From: Marixanthotalea marina
GTDB lineage: Bacteria; Bacteroidota; Bacteroidia; Flavobacteriales; Flavobacteriaceae
Length of the DNA: 64,000 nucleotides
Assembly (NCBI GenBank): GCA_018883545.1
Contig: JAHLEH010000012.1
Span: 20,429 to 84,428 of the forward strand
Reading direction: 5' to 3'
Both the position numbers and the translations under genes were made by a program. Below the pieces are notes generated by a model, which made no database searches, was not told the DNA's origin, and saw only the letters and a list, made by a program, of their open reading frames with translations. Positions 53,821 to 62,699 of the stretch are shown here, in pieces. The number at the start of each line of letters is the position of its first letter. Position 1 is the stretch's first letter.

Positions 53821-55095
53821 TTGAAAATAGACCAATTACATTCCCTTTTTTTAGAATGTCATGCCGTTTCTACAGACACTCGAAAAATCACTAATAATGC
53901 CATGTTTTTTGCCCTAAAGGGCGATAACTTTAATGGCAATGAATATGCAGAAAAAGCTATTAAACTCGGTGCTAAATATGTAATAATAGACGAAACCGAA
54001 TATAACACCTCAACTCAAACTATATTGGTTGACAATGTTCTTGAAACCCTTCAAAAATTAGCAGCTTTCCACCGTAGTTATTTAAATATTCCCATCATAG
54101 CGCTTACAGGCAGTAATGGCAAGACAACAACTAAGGAATTAATCAATGCGGTGCTTTCTAAAAAATATAAAACTACAGCTACCATTGGAAATTTAAACAA
54201 CCATATTGGTGTCCCCTTAACGCTCTTATCAATGAATAAAGATACCGAAATTGGCATTGTAGAAATGGGCGCCAATCACCAAAAAGAAATTGAATTTTTA
54301 TGCAATATAGCCAAACCAGATTTTGGTTATATCACCAATTTTGGCAAAGCACATTTAGAAGGCTTTGGAGGGGTTGAAGGGGTTATAAAAGGTAAAAGTG
54401 AAATGTATGATTATTTAATTGCTAATAACAAAACCGTTTTTGTCAATCAGAATGATGCCATTCAAGTTGAGAAAACCAAAAACTCTAACAGGTTTTCATT
54501 TGGCAATTCAGATGCCGATATCAAAATTGATTTTATAAAAGCGGAACCCTTTGTAAAATGTTCATACAATAACCTTACCATTGAAAGCCAACTTATAGGC
54601 GACTATAACTTTAACAACATGGCAGCAGCTATTGCCATTGGCGTTTATTTTAAAGTGAATGATGCCCTAATAAAAGAGGCTATTGAAAATTACATTCCAG
54701 CTAATAATCGATCACAAATCATTCAAAAAGGTAGCAATAAAATCATTTTAGACGCCTATAATGCGAACCCTACAAGCATGACAGCTGCTCTACTAAATTT
54801 TGAAAAACAAACTGGTACCAAAATTGCCCTTTTAGGCGATATGTTCGAGCTTGGTAATGAAGCTGAGAAAGAACATCAGCATATTGCCGATTTAGCCGTT
54901 TCACTTAACATACAACAAATTGTTTTTGTAGGCGAAAACTTTTTCAAATCCAACATCAATTCTAAAAAAGTAAAACAATACAAATCTTTTACAGATTTTA
55001 AAAATGAGTTCAATCCGTCTGAAATAAAAAAAACAACAATCCTAATCAAAGGTTCTAGAGGTATGGCTTTAGAACGGGTTTTGGACTTGTTTTAA
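53821..55095 (+). CDS. murF: UDP-N-acetylmuramoyl-tripeptide--D-alanyl-D-alanine ligase MurF, TTG start
   Basis: 424 residues from a TTG read as Met (M-KIDQLHSLFLECHAVSTDTRK). The Mur ligase P-loop GSNGKTTTKE lies at 97-106, followed by NLNNHIGVPLTLL, GIVEMGANHQKEI and the C-terminal DAYNANPTSM. MurF adds D-Ala-D-Ala to UDP-MurNAc-tripeptide. No ATG exists between the gldJ terminator and the conserved KIDQLHSLF start, so TTG is the only normal start; the upstream TTG at 53770 is inside the terminator. It has no obvious TAnnTTTG box. Gene order gldJ-murF is conserved in the family. Confidence 0.93.
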   Translation: MKIDQLHSLFLECHAVSTDTRKITNNAMFFALKGDNFNGNEYAEKAIKLGAKYVIIDETEYNTSTQTILVDNVLETLQKLAAFHRSYLNIPIIALTGSNGKTTTKELINAVLSKKYKTTATIGNLNNHIGVPLTLLSMNKDTEIGIVEMGANHQKEIEFLCNIAKPDFGYITNFGKAHLEGFGGVEGVIKGKSEMYDYLIANNKTVFVNQNDAIQVEKTKNSNRFSFGNSDADIKIDFIKAEPFVKCSYNNLTIESQLIGDYNFNNMAAAIAIGVYFKVNDALIKEAIENYIPANNRSQIIQKGSNKIILDAYNANPTSMTAALLNFEKQTGTKIALLGDMFELGNEAEKEHQHIADLAVSLNIQQIVFVGENFFKSNINSKKVKQYKSFTDFKNEFNPSEIKKTTILIKGSRGMALERVLDLF

Positions 55096-55563
55096 AAAGA
55101 AACTTAATTTAAAAGTACCATACTTAAAAATGTTCACATCTCAGTCAAGACTTGTAGGCATTGACAAAAACCAAGAATCCAAAACCGATTTAAAGGGACG
55201 TACTTGGAAATCGACCTATCATAATTTTAGAGGTTTGACCAATAGTATGGAAACATTAATGACAAAATAATATCAATTGAAAAAGCATAATATCTTATGC
55301 TCAATATCCTTTAGTAGAAAAATACTATTTTTTTCAACAAACTAGAAAGCTGTTTAAAAAGTAAGTGCCTATTAAAAATAGGCACCCACGTTATTTAAAT
55401 CTCCCTAGCAACTGATTAATAGCACTGTAAATTTCCTAATTAATCAATGAAGGGACAATACTCAATTTGAGTATTTTTAACAGTTTCTTTTAAACAACCA
55501 TTTAATAAGATTAATGCACTGGTTTTTATACAAATAAAGTATAGAAAACACAGATAACAGATA
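55096..55563. other. 468-bp gene-poor stretch after murF
   Basis: It contains one small ORF (55130-55270, listed separately) and a 9-bp perfect hairpin GTGCCTATT/AATAGGCAC (55365-55385) with no T tract. A near-perfect palindrome ATACTCAA-T-TTGAGTAT (55458-55474), followed by five T, could be a weak terminator or an operator. I see no RNA gene, repeat or further ORF. Confidence 0.4.
55130..55270 (+). CDS. Small ORF (46 aa), doubtful
   Basis: The ORF starts MFTSQSRLVGIDKNQESK and ends SMETLMTK, 34 bp after murF. It is polar and basic with no membrane segment, Cys or recognisable motif. It lies within reach of murF read-through, but no start signal or conserved feature supports it beyond the open frame and unremarkable codon usage. 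It may be a remnant of a larger gene or chance. Confidence 0.2.
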   Translation: MFTSQSRLVGIDKNQESKTDLKGRTWKSTYHNFRGLTNSMETLMTK

Positions 55564-56337
55564 TTACAGAATAAAGAAATTATTGGTTTTAGCCATACCT
55601 ATCAACTCTCCTGTAGATGATATATTAAGTTTTTTCAAAATATTTCTTCTGTGTGTATCTACTGTATTGGGACTTATGTTTAGCTTTTCGGCAATATCCT
55701 TGCTTGAATAATTTAAAATTAACAGTCTAACAATATCGCGTTCTCTATTGCTAATACTGTCAGATAATAGTTTTTGGGAAAAATTATTGAAATATTTGGT
55801 TTCATACTCATTATTATCATTTAACAATTTAGCCGTTGCAGAAACCTGTAATTTAATTTTAGCATCTAACACCGTATAATGCGCCAACCCAATTATTGGC
55901 TTCCCTTCCGAATCAAATTCCAAAGGAGAGGTATTCTGTATTACATTTACATATACACCCTTTGCATTTTTAATTCTATAATTCCAGGTATAGCTCATTT
56001 TTGGTCGTTCTTCCAAGGGAATATTAGAGAGTGTGAATTTCATAAGCTCGCCAAGCGCCTGAATCCAAGGTTCTAAATCGTCTGGATGCATTCTGCCCCA
56101 AAAATAATTCATTCCCTTGCTTTTCATTTCATGTTGATCTAAGCCTAGACAAGCAGACATATTTTTGCTTATATATTCGAAGGAAAAAGCTTGGGTATTG
56201 GTAATACAGAAAAATGTAGAGCTATATGGCAAAAAAGCATCTAATTCTATAATTTTCTTTATATGCTTTTCTAGAGAAGAATTATAATACGATTTAAAAA
56301 TATCTTTATATTTCTTTTTAATGTCGTTTATAATCAT
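55564..56337 (-). CDS. PAS-domain LuxR-family transcription regulator
   Basis: 257 residues from the ATG (MIINDIKKKYKD); a TTG two codons earlier is ignored. Residues about 35-145 form a PAS-like sensor (FFCITNTQAFSFEYISKNMSACLGLDQHEM, then RMHPDDLEPW). Residues about 190-250 form the LuxR helix-turn-helix (LSNRERDIVRLLILNYSSKDIAEKLNISPNTVDTHRRNILKKLNI in parts: ISNRERDIVRLL, SKDIAEKLNISPNTV). It lacks a receiver domain, so it senses a small ligand or protein partner directly. A single gene; targets unknown. Confidence 0.88.
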   Translation of the reverse strand: MIINDIKKKYKDIFKSYYNSSLEKHIKKIIELDAFLPYSSTFFCITNTQAFSFEYISKNMSACLGLDQHEMKSKGMNYFWGRMHPDDLEPWIQALGELMKFTLSNIPLEERPKMSYTWNYRIKNAKGVYVNVIQNTSPLEFDSEGKPIIGLAHYTVLDAKIKLQVSATAKLLNDNNEYETKYFNNFSQKLLSDSISNRERDIVRLLILNYSSKDIAEKLNISPNTVDTHRRNILKKLNISSTGELIGMAKTNNFFIL

Positions 56338-56425
56338 AGCCAATAAAAATCTTTTTTTAAGATAGTAATTTAAGATCCGGATTTGAACTGGGAACTTCCA
56401 TTAACGTAAACTCTACCTACTTTAG

Positions 56426-56500
56426 TGAAGTGTATTGGATTCGAACCAATGACCCCCACCCTGTCAAGGTGGTGCTCTGAACCAACTGAGCTAACACTCC
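56426..56500 (-). tRNA. tRNA-Val (anticodon GAC)
   Basis: 75 nt on the minus strand: acceptor GGAGTGT/ACACTTC with one G-U pair, D arm AGCTCAGTTGGTTCAGAGC, anticodon loop TTGACAG between CCACC/GGTGG, T arm ATTGGTTCGAATCCAAT, discriminator A. Confidence 0.93.
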
Positions 56501-56590
56501 AATTAAATTATGGTGGGCAGGCAATTAGGTTAATGCCAGTTATTCTGTAAAGATATTATTTTTGACAAAATGCCTAAAACACTTTTTTAA

Positions 56591-56624
56591 ATAAAAAAAT
56601 CCTAAAGCTTTCACTTTAGGATTT
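56591..56624 (-). terminator. Terminator of tRNA-Val(TAC)
   Basis: AATCCTAAAG pairs with CTTTAGGATT around CTTTCA; a U run follows on the minus strand. It separates the two tRNA-Val genes, so they are not a single unit. Confidence 0.8.
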
Positions 56625-56631
56625 TTCTCTG

Positions 56632-56706
56632 TGGGCGCGAAGGGATTCGAACCCCTGACCCCTTGGGTGTAAACCAAGTGCTCTGAACCAACTGAGCTAC
56701 GCGCCC
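56632..56706 (-). tRNA. tRNA-Val (anticodon TAC)
   Basis: 75 nt on the minus strand: acceptor GGGCGCG/CGCGCCC, D arm AGCTCAGTTGGTTCAGAGC, anticodon loop TTTACAC between CTTGG/CCAAG, T arm GGGGTTCGAATCCC, discriminator A. It has its own promoter and terminator. Confidence 0.95.
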
Positions 56707-56721
56707 CTGTAATTAGGTGTG

Positions 56722-56751
56722 CAAATATAATCTAGTTTTTAATATTGCAAA
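56722..56751 (-). promoter_or_regulatory. Promoter of tRNA-Val(TAC)
   Basis: On the minus strand TTTG, 18 bp, TATATTTG; the -7 box ends 15 bp before the tRNA. Same layout as at tRNA-Thr (12372-12402). Confidence 0.7.
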
Positions 56752-56769
56752 AACTTTTTGCAATAAAAT

Positions 56770-57990
56770 TTAAACTATTTCTGCAACAACAAACGTACTT
56801 CCCCCAATGTAAATAAAATCATTTTCTTCCGCCTGGCTTAAAGCTTCTTTATATGCTTGGTTAACAGAATTATACATTTCACCTACAACTCCATTAGCTT
56901 CAAAACGCTGTTTCAGCTTTTGGGCATCCATCCCTCGGGGAATATCCGGTTTACAGAAATAATATATAGCTTCTTTAGGCATTATGGGCAATATTGGTGT
57001 TAAATCTTTATCATTAACCACTCCAAAAACGATATGTAACTTATTAAATATTTCGGTTTTTAATTGTTCTACAATATAGCTTAAACCTTCTTTATTGTGT
57101 GCAGTATCGCAGACCACTTTAGGGTTATTCTGTAATACTTGCCAACGCCCCATAAGTCCTGTGTTGACAACAACTTTTAAAAACCCTGTTTTTATATGTT
57201 CTTCGGTGATATTATAACCCTTTTTATTGAGTTCACTTATGGTTTGAACCACCGTTTTAATATTCTTTTCTTGGTAATTGCCTTTTAAATCGCTTTCAAA
57301 TAGTTGTTTGATTTCTTTGTTGGCAAAACAAATGGTTGATTTATTTTTATCAGCTATTTCAAAAAAAACACTTGTTGTTTCTTTTTGGGTCTCACCAATA
57401 ACTACGGGAATACTTGGTTTTATAATGCCCGCTTTTTCAAATGCAATCTCTTTAAGTGTATTTCCTAAAAACTGCATATGGTCGAAACCAATATTAGTAA
57501 TAACCGATACTTCTGGGGTAATGATGTTTGTAGAATCCAATCGGCCACCAAGTCCAACTTCTATGATAGCAATATCTACTTTTTCTTTGGAAAAATAATC
57601 GAAAGCCATGCCCACGGTCATTTCAAAAAAAGACAAGGCATTGGATTCTAAAAAGGCTTTATTTCTTTTAATAAAACCCATGACAAATTGTTTACTTACA
57701 ACTTGTCCGTTTACTTTGATGCGCTCCCTAAAATCTTTCAAATGTGGCGAAGTGTACAACCCTACTTTATAGCCAGCTTCTTGAAGAATGGAAGCTAACA
57801 TATGGCTTGTAGAACCCTTTCCGTTGGTCCCTGCGACATGAACCGACTTAAAATTCCTTTCAGGATTATTTAAATGTTTGGATAATTTTAGGGTGTTTGT
57901 CAAATCTTTTTTGAATGCCGATTTACCCTGCTTTTGATACATTGGAAGCTGATTGAACATCCAATTAACCGTATCTTTATAAGTAGTCAT
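56770..57990 (-). CDS. folC: Bifunctional folylpolyglutamate/dihydrofolate synthase
   Basis: 406 residues of the Mur-ligase-like FolC family. ATP-binding AGTNGKGSTSH is at 53-63, followed by YTSPHLKDFRERIKVNG, EVGLGGRLDSTN and the C-terminal CDTAHNKEGL. The enzyme adds glutamate to dihydropteroate or tetrahydrofolate. It begins 1 bp after the tonB stop, so it is the last gene of exbB-exbD-tonB-folC, an order widely conserved in flavobacteria although folate and energy transduction are unrelated. Confidence 0.94.
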   Translation of the reverse strand: MTTYKDTVNWMFNQLPMYQKQGKSAFKKDLTNTLKLSKHLNNPERNFKSVHVAGTNGKGSTSHMLASILQEAGYKVGLYTSPHLKDFRERIKVNGQVVSKQFVMGFIKRNKAFLESNALSFFEMTVGMAFDYFSKEKVDIAIIEVGLGGRLDSTNIITPEVSVITNIGFDHMQFLGNTLKEIAFEKAGIIKPSIPVVIGETQKETTSVFFEIADKNKSTICFANKEIKQLFESDLKGNYQEKNIKTVVQTISELNKKGYNITEEHIKTGFLKVVVNTGLMGRWQVLQNNPKVVCDTAHNKEGLSYIVEQLKTEIFNKLHIVFGVVNDKDLTPILPIMPKEAIYYFCKPDIPRGMDAQKLKQRFEANGVVGEMYNSVNQAYKEALSQAEENDFIYIGGSTFVVAEIV

Positions 57991-57991
57991 T

Positions 57992-58840
57992 CTAGTTGCT
58001 TAATTCAAAATTGACGCTTACAAAACCTATTTGTCTGGCAGGAGCCTCTGCATCTGCTGGCCATTTATGGGATAAGGCTATTTTTTTTGCTGGTTCCAAT
58101 AGGCATTGCGCAGTGTTTGTAGTACCTCTAATACCTGGTTCGGCACTTACTACCCTTCCATTCCTGTCAACTTCTATTCTAACAACTACCAAGCCATATT
58201 CATTACATTCCTGCTTAAAAATTTGTCTGGAAGGTGCTCCTCTTCCACCAAGTCCATAACCAACACCACCTTTTCCTGGGCCAGAACCTCCAAAATAACT
58301 GGGAGCATAAGGATCACCATCTAATTGACCTTTATCGCCTGCTTTGTTATCATTCCCTTCACTACCCGTTGCAGTACCTTCAGATTTGCTAACACCTCCA
58401 ATTAAAGCATCCAATTTTTTCTTTTTCTCTTCTTGTTTTTGCTTTTCTTTTGCAATCCTTTCTGCTTCTGCCTTTGCCTTGGCATCTGCAATCGCTTTTT
58501 CACGTGCTTCGGCTTCTTTCTGCTTTTTTATAGCAATGGCTTCCTCATTCTCTTGGGTCAATACTTCCTCTTTTGCTTGAGAAGACGGGGCAGGCGCAGA
58601 TTTGGTAGTTTCAGGTTGAAATGGTTCGTTAACATTATTAGGCTCCGATTTAACGGGTTCCAGTGGCTGAACATTTCCTTTACCAAAATCGGTATTTCCA
58701 AAATTCACAGCAACGCCATACTCTATAGGTGGGTCCATATAGGGTGCACCCACAACAAACAATAACAGCAAAATGATAACGGTAATCAGCGCTGTTAGTT
58801 TTGCAGAATCCTTTTCGTGCTTTGTTTCGAAATACTTCAT
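57992..58840 (-). CDS. TonB-like energy transducer
   Basis: 282 residues. One N-terminal membrane helix (about 14-32) is followed by a Pro/Glu-rich segment, a highly charged coiled-coil (about 100-140, Ala/Lys/Glu-rich), a Gly-rich spacer (GGSGPGKGGVGYGLGGRG) and a C-terminal TonB-type domain (NEYGLVVVRIEVDRNGRVVSAEPGIRG in part, ending VSVNFELSN). It carries proton-motive energy from ExbB/ExbD to outer-membrane receptors or, as a TolA-like version, to the Tol system; the sequence does not decide between them. 13 bp after exbD and 1 bp before folC. Confidence 0.88.
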   Translation of the reverse strand: MKYFETKHEKDSAKLTALITVIILLLLFVVGAPYMDPPIEYGVAVNFGNTDFGKGNVQPLEPVKSEPNNVNEPFQPETTKSAPAPSSQAKEEVLTQENEEAIAIKKQKEAEAREKAIADAKAKAEAERIAKEKQKQEEKKKKLDALIGGVSKSEGTATGSEGNDNKAGDKGQLDGDPYAPSYFGGSGPGKGGVGYGLGGRGAPSRQIFKQECNEYGLVVVRIEVDRNGRVVSAEPGIRGTTNTAQCLLEPAKKIALSHKWPADAEAPARQIGFVSVNFELSN

Positions 58841-58853
58841 TAGTAAATCTTAA

Positions 58854-59249
58854 TTAATCGTTAGGCCTTACTGCCAATATAACCTTGAACTTATTTCTAT
58901 TGGCAATATCCATTACCTTAACTACATTTTCAACAGGAACCGATTTTTCGGCCCTTAAAACAACCGTGGGTTTATCTTGTGTCGATAGTGCTGCTATGAG
59001 CTCATTTTCAAGAACACTTTCACCCACACGTCTTTCATCTATGTAATAGGTCAAGTCTTTTTTAATGCTTACGGCTACCGATTTTTTATTCTCGGTCTTA
59101 CCACTAGCCTTTGGCAATAAAATATCAATGGCATTAGTTGTTACCAAAGTGGATGCCAACATAAAAAAGATAAGTAACAGAAATACAATGTCTGTCATAG
59201 ACGACATATTGAATTCTGGTGTTACTTTATTTCTTCCTCTTAAATTCAT
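58854..59249 (-). CDS. exbD: ExbD/TolR biopolymer transport protein
   Basis: 131 residues: a short cytoplasmic start (MNLRGRNKVTPEFNMSSMTD) with the conserved TM Asp (Asp20) leading into one membrane helix (IVFLLLIFFMLASTLV), then a periplasmic domain ending NRNKFKVILAVRPND. It is part of the proton channel that powers TonB. One bp after exbB, 13 bp before tonB. Confidence 0.92.
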   Translation of the reverse strand: MNLRGRNKVTPEFNMSSMTDIVFLLLIFFMLASTLVTTNAIDILLPKASGKTENKKSVAVSIKKDLTYYIDERRVGESVLENELIAALSTQDKPTVVLRAEKSVPVENVVKVMDIANRNKFKVILAVRPND

Positions 59250-59250
59250 A

Positions 59251-59952
59251 CTAAGAAGGTTCGTTTAAGTGATCTAGAAATTCTAAAGAATTAGCTTCCA
59301 TCTGATAAACCACTTTATCGGTCTTCACCACTAAATGGTTATATGCCATATAGGCCACAATACCTACAATTAAACCAGCTACTGTGGTTGTCATGGCTGT
59401 ATATAAGCCGTCTGCCAATAATTTAATATCTATTTGGCCGCCAGAATTAGCTATTTCAAATATGGATAATATCATACCAATTACTGTACCAAGAAAGCCA
59501 ATCATAGGGCCTGCTCCAGAAATGGTGGCCAGTACGCTCACATTTTTCTCTAAACTATAAACTTCCAATCTCCCAGCATTTTCTATGGCCGTGTTAATAT
59601 CAGCAAGCGGTTTTCCTATTCTTGAAATACCTTTACCTATTAATCGCGATACAGGCGAATTAACTTGGGCACATAAAATTTGAGCTGAATCAATTTTCCC
59701 ATGGGTTACATGATCCTTAATTTGATTCATAAAGTTTGAATCTATTTTCGAAGCTGCTTTTATAGCAAATAAACGTTCAAAATATATATAAGTAGCTAAA
59801 ACAAGCATTAAAAACAAAATAGCTATAATGACTTGTCCGGCAAATCCACCGCTACTTATTAACTCAATTATTGAAAGCGATTTTTCAACTGATTCCCCAT
59901 CTGCAAGCAATTCTGCTTCCTCTTGGGCATTTTGCATTAAGGTATTTAACAT
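59251..59952 (-). CDS. exbB: MotA/TolQ/ExbB proton channel protein
   Basis: 233 residues, three membrane helices: about 36-57 (GQVIIAILFLMLVLATYIYF), about 140-160 (VLATISGAGPMIGFLGTVIGMI) and about 180-205 (AMTTTVAGLIVGIVAYMAYN). The GPMIGFLGTVIGM motif is the family signature. It forms the pentameric channel around the ExbD helix. First gene of exbB-exbD-tonB-folC. Confidence 0.93.
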   Translation of the reverse strand: MLNTLMQNAQEEAELLADGESVEKSLSIIELISSGGFAGQVIIAILFLMLVLATYIYFERLFAIKAASKIDSNFMNQIKDHVTHGKIDSAQILCAQVNSPVSRLIGKGISRIGKPLADINTAIENAGRLEVYSLEKNVSVLATISGAGPMIGFLGTVIGMILSIFEIANSGGQIDIKLLADGLYTAMTTTVAGLIVGIVAYMAYNHLVVKTDKVVYQMEANSLEFLDHLNEPS

Positions 59953-60003
59953 ATAAATTTTATTTCTTAAAGTGTATAACGCCTATTTTTTTGTTAAAGT
60001 ATA

Positions 60004-61398
60004 TTAAAACAAAGTTCTTGTAAACATAAATGCGGCTGCTCCAGCTAAAAAACCAACAAGGGCTAACCAAGAGATTTTTTTAAGATACCAGAAAAAGTCA
60101 ATTTTTTCCATTCCCATTGCAACGACACCAGCTGCAGAACCAATAATAAGCATACTACCTCCCGTTCCTGCAGAATAAGCTATAAAATGCCATAATTCAT
60201 TATCCATTGGTTCAGAGAACATTCCTAAACTAGCAGCCACCAAAGGCACGTTATCTATAACTGCCGATCCAACGCCCAACAATAATACTACTAAATCTGA
60301 TACGCCTGCATGGTGTAATTCAGTTCCTAACAATGGCATTGATTCTTGTAAGGAATTTGCAAATCCATACAAAATACCTAAAGATTCCAAAGCAGCTACA
60401 GCCATTAAAATACCTAAGAAAAACAATATACTTGGCAACTCAATTTTTGACAACGAATAATGTACCGGACTATGCAATGCATGGGCTTCACTTTCCTCAG
60501 CATCAAATTCTGTCATACTGAATTTCGTTTTACTGTAAATCTCTGCAAATACAGCTACAACACCTAAAGATAGCATCATGCCTACGTAAGGAGGTAAGTG
60601 TGTAACCATTTTAAAAACAGGCACAAAAACTATGGCGGCCAATCCAAGATAAAGCATTCTACTGCTGTATTTGGATTTTTTCACATCATCTTCACCTTCT
60701 TCAGTTTCCAACTCACCTTTAAAAATTGGCAAGAACGATGCTATAAAAGATGGTATAACCATACATAGCAAAGAAGGCAAGAGTAAATACCCCACTAAAT
60801 GACCTGTACTTACCTTTTTCCCTATCCATAACATGGTAGTTGTTACATCTCCAATTGGAGACCATGCGCCTCCAGCGTTAGCGGCAATAATAATTAAACC
60901 CGCATAATAAAGACGGACATCTCTTTCTTTTACTATTTTTTGTAGTATAGATATTAAAACTATAGTGGCAGTAAGGTTATCTATTATGGCAGATAAAATA
61001 AAAGCCAAAATAGAGAATATCCATAATATCTTTGTTTTCTTTTTTGTTTTTACAAAACTCTTAATGGTTGAAAAACCATCAAAATAATCAATAATCTCAA
61101 CAATAGTCATCGCCCCAAGAAGAAAGACCAATATTTCTGCCGTTTTGCCTAAATGGTGTAATAAGGTCTCTTCCATAAGATGCATTTTCTCTTCTGAAGT
61201 GAAACCAGAAAACCCTTCTAGCAAACTGTGCTTTGCAGAATCAAACCACTGTGGAAAAGTCTCAATACCCAAGGCAATTAAGGCCCAACATATAGCCATC
61301 ATCACTAGGGCTGGGATTAGTTTATCTATTTTCAAATTGTGTTCTAACGTAATGGCCAAATAGCCCATTACAAATACCAAAATAATTGCTGTTTCCAT
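60004..61398 (-). CDS. nhaD: Na+/H+ antiporter NhaD
   Basis: 464 residues, about twelve membrane helices. Signature parts are IIDYFDGFSTIKSF, LSAIIDNLTATIVLISIL, IIAANAGGAWSPIGDVTTTMLW in part, and GVGSAVIDNVPLVAASLGMF, with the paired IDN motifs of the IT-superfamily NhaD transporters. It exports Na+ in exchange for H+, fitting a marine or salt-exposed organism. It precedes exbB by 51 bp on the same strand. No terminator is evident between them. Confidence 0.93.
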   Translation of the reverse strand: METAIILVFVMGYLAITLEHNLKIDKLIPALVMMAICWALIALGIETFPQWFDSAKHSLLEGFSGFTSEEKMHLMEETLLHHLGKTAEILVFLLGAMTIVEIIDYFDGFSTIKSFVKTKKKTKILWIFSILAFILSAIIDNLTATIVLISILQKIVKERDVRLYYAGLIIIAANAGGAWSPIGDVTTTMLWIGKKVSTGHLVGYLLLPSLLCMVIPSFIASFLPIFKGELETEEGEDDVKKSKYSSRMLYLGLAAIVFVPVFKMVTHLPPYVGMMLSLGVVAVFAEIYSKTKFSMTEFDAEESEAHALHSPVHYSLSKIELPSILFFLGILMAVAALESLGILYGFANSLQESMPLLGTELHHAGVSDLVVLLLGVGSAVIDNVPLVAASLGMFSEPMDNELWHFIAYSAGTGGSMLIIGSAAGVVAMGMEKIDFFWYLKKISWLALVGFLAGAAAFMFTRTLF

Positions 61399-61541
61399 AA
61401 AAAGTAATGTTATTTTATCGGGTAAAATTTCCGATTTTAATGTAGTCTATTTAAATAGTTTAAAGTTGATTAATTTATAGAGATTTTACATTTAACAAAT
61501 ATAAAAAACTATCACCCTCAAAGGTTAATTTTTAGTTATTT

Positions 61542-62606
61542 TTAAGAAGGATAAACCACGCCAGAACTGTGATCTTTTATTGCTCCTGTTACACTTTTTA
61601 GGGTATTAACCTCATTTCTAAGCTTTAACACTCCTAAGAATGCAAAAATAAGCGCTTCTTTAAACTCAATTATATTTTTTGAAGGAATCACAATTTTGTT
61701 ATGGGTTAAAGACTCTAAGCGCTTAATTAAAAACCCATTGTAAACGCCTCCGCCAGAAACAAGCACCGAAGCATTATTCTTCTTGTTAATTTCTTTAGAG
61801 ATCTGAATGGCAATGTGTTCTACAAACGTTCTTAGAATATCTTGCAAATCAATTTTAAATGAATCTATTAATGGGAAAACTTCAGACGCAACCCATTCCA
61901 GCCCTAAAGATTTTGGATGGGTACTTTCATAAAATTTTAAACCATTTAGACTTTCCAATAAAAATGTATTAATATTTCCTTTTGAAGCTTCAATGCCATC
62001 ATCATCATATTCTTCTTCCAAAAATTTCATATAATGGTTCAACACAATGTTGGCAGGACAAATATCATAGGCAATACGTTCATTATCTATATCTGTCGAA
62101 ATATTGGCAAAACCACCTAGGTTTAAACAAAAATCATATTCTGAAAACAGCAATTTATCCCCTATAGGCACCAAAGGAGCTCCTTGTCCACCCAATTCTA
62201 CATCTTGTACTCTAAAATCGCAAACAACCACATTACCAATAAGATTTGCCAAGAACGGTTTGTTCCCAATTTGATATGTTAATCTGCTTTCTGGTCGATG
62301 TAATGCCGTATGGCCATGCGAACATACAGCATCTATTTCAGTAATTTTATTCTTTTCGATAAATCTATTGATCACATGCGCCAAATATTCAGTATAATCA
62401 TTATCAGTTTTATCTAATTGATGGTGAGAATACGAAACCAATTTTTTTAAGTTTTCTCTCCATGTATTATCATAATTGTAAGTTTCTGCTACTAAAATAT
62501 CAAAATGCCATTTGGCCTTTTTTTCAAACTTTGCATATACTAAATCAATACCGTCCAGAGAAGTTCCAGACATCACACCAATGACTTTATATTCGGACTT
62601 TATCAT
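61542..62606 (-). CDS. anmK: Anhydro-N-acetylmuramic acid kinase
   Basis: 354 residues from MIKSEYKVIGVMSGTSLDG. The ATP/sugar fold shows VMSGTSLDGID (11-21), the central CSHGHTALHRP and QIGNKPFLANLIG, and LNLGGFANIS. AnmK phosphorylates 1,6-anhydroMurNAc recycled from peptidoglycan. The frame is open 52 codons further upstream, but that part would overlap the divergent dehydrogenase gene at 62700 and has no family resemblance, so it is excluded. Divergent from the acyl-CoA dehydrogenase (93 bp). Confidence 0.93.
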   Translation of the reverse strand: MIKSEYKVIGVMSGTSLDGIDLVYAKFEKKAKWHFDILVAETYNYDNTWRENLKKLVSYSHHQLDKTDNDYTEYLAHVINRFIEKNKITEIDAVCSHGHTALHRPESRLTYQIGNKPFLANLIGNVVVCDFRVQDVELGGQGAPLVPIGDKLLFSEYDFCLNLGGFANISTDIDNERIAYDICPANIVLNHYMKFLEEEYDDDGIEASKGNINTFLLESLNGLKFYESTHPKSLGLEWVASEVFPLIDSFKIDLQDILRTFVEHIAIQISKEINKKNNASVLVSGGGVYNGFLIKRLESLTHNKIVIPSKNIIEFKEALIFAFLGVLKLRNEVNTLKSVTGAIKDHSSGVVYPS

Positions 62607-62699
62607 ACTAGGTAAAAATAAGAATAGTGGTTGAAAATAATCTAATAAAAGGGTATATTTGAGATAAACGTCTTTATAATATACTTTTTTTTCAATATT

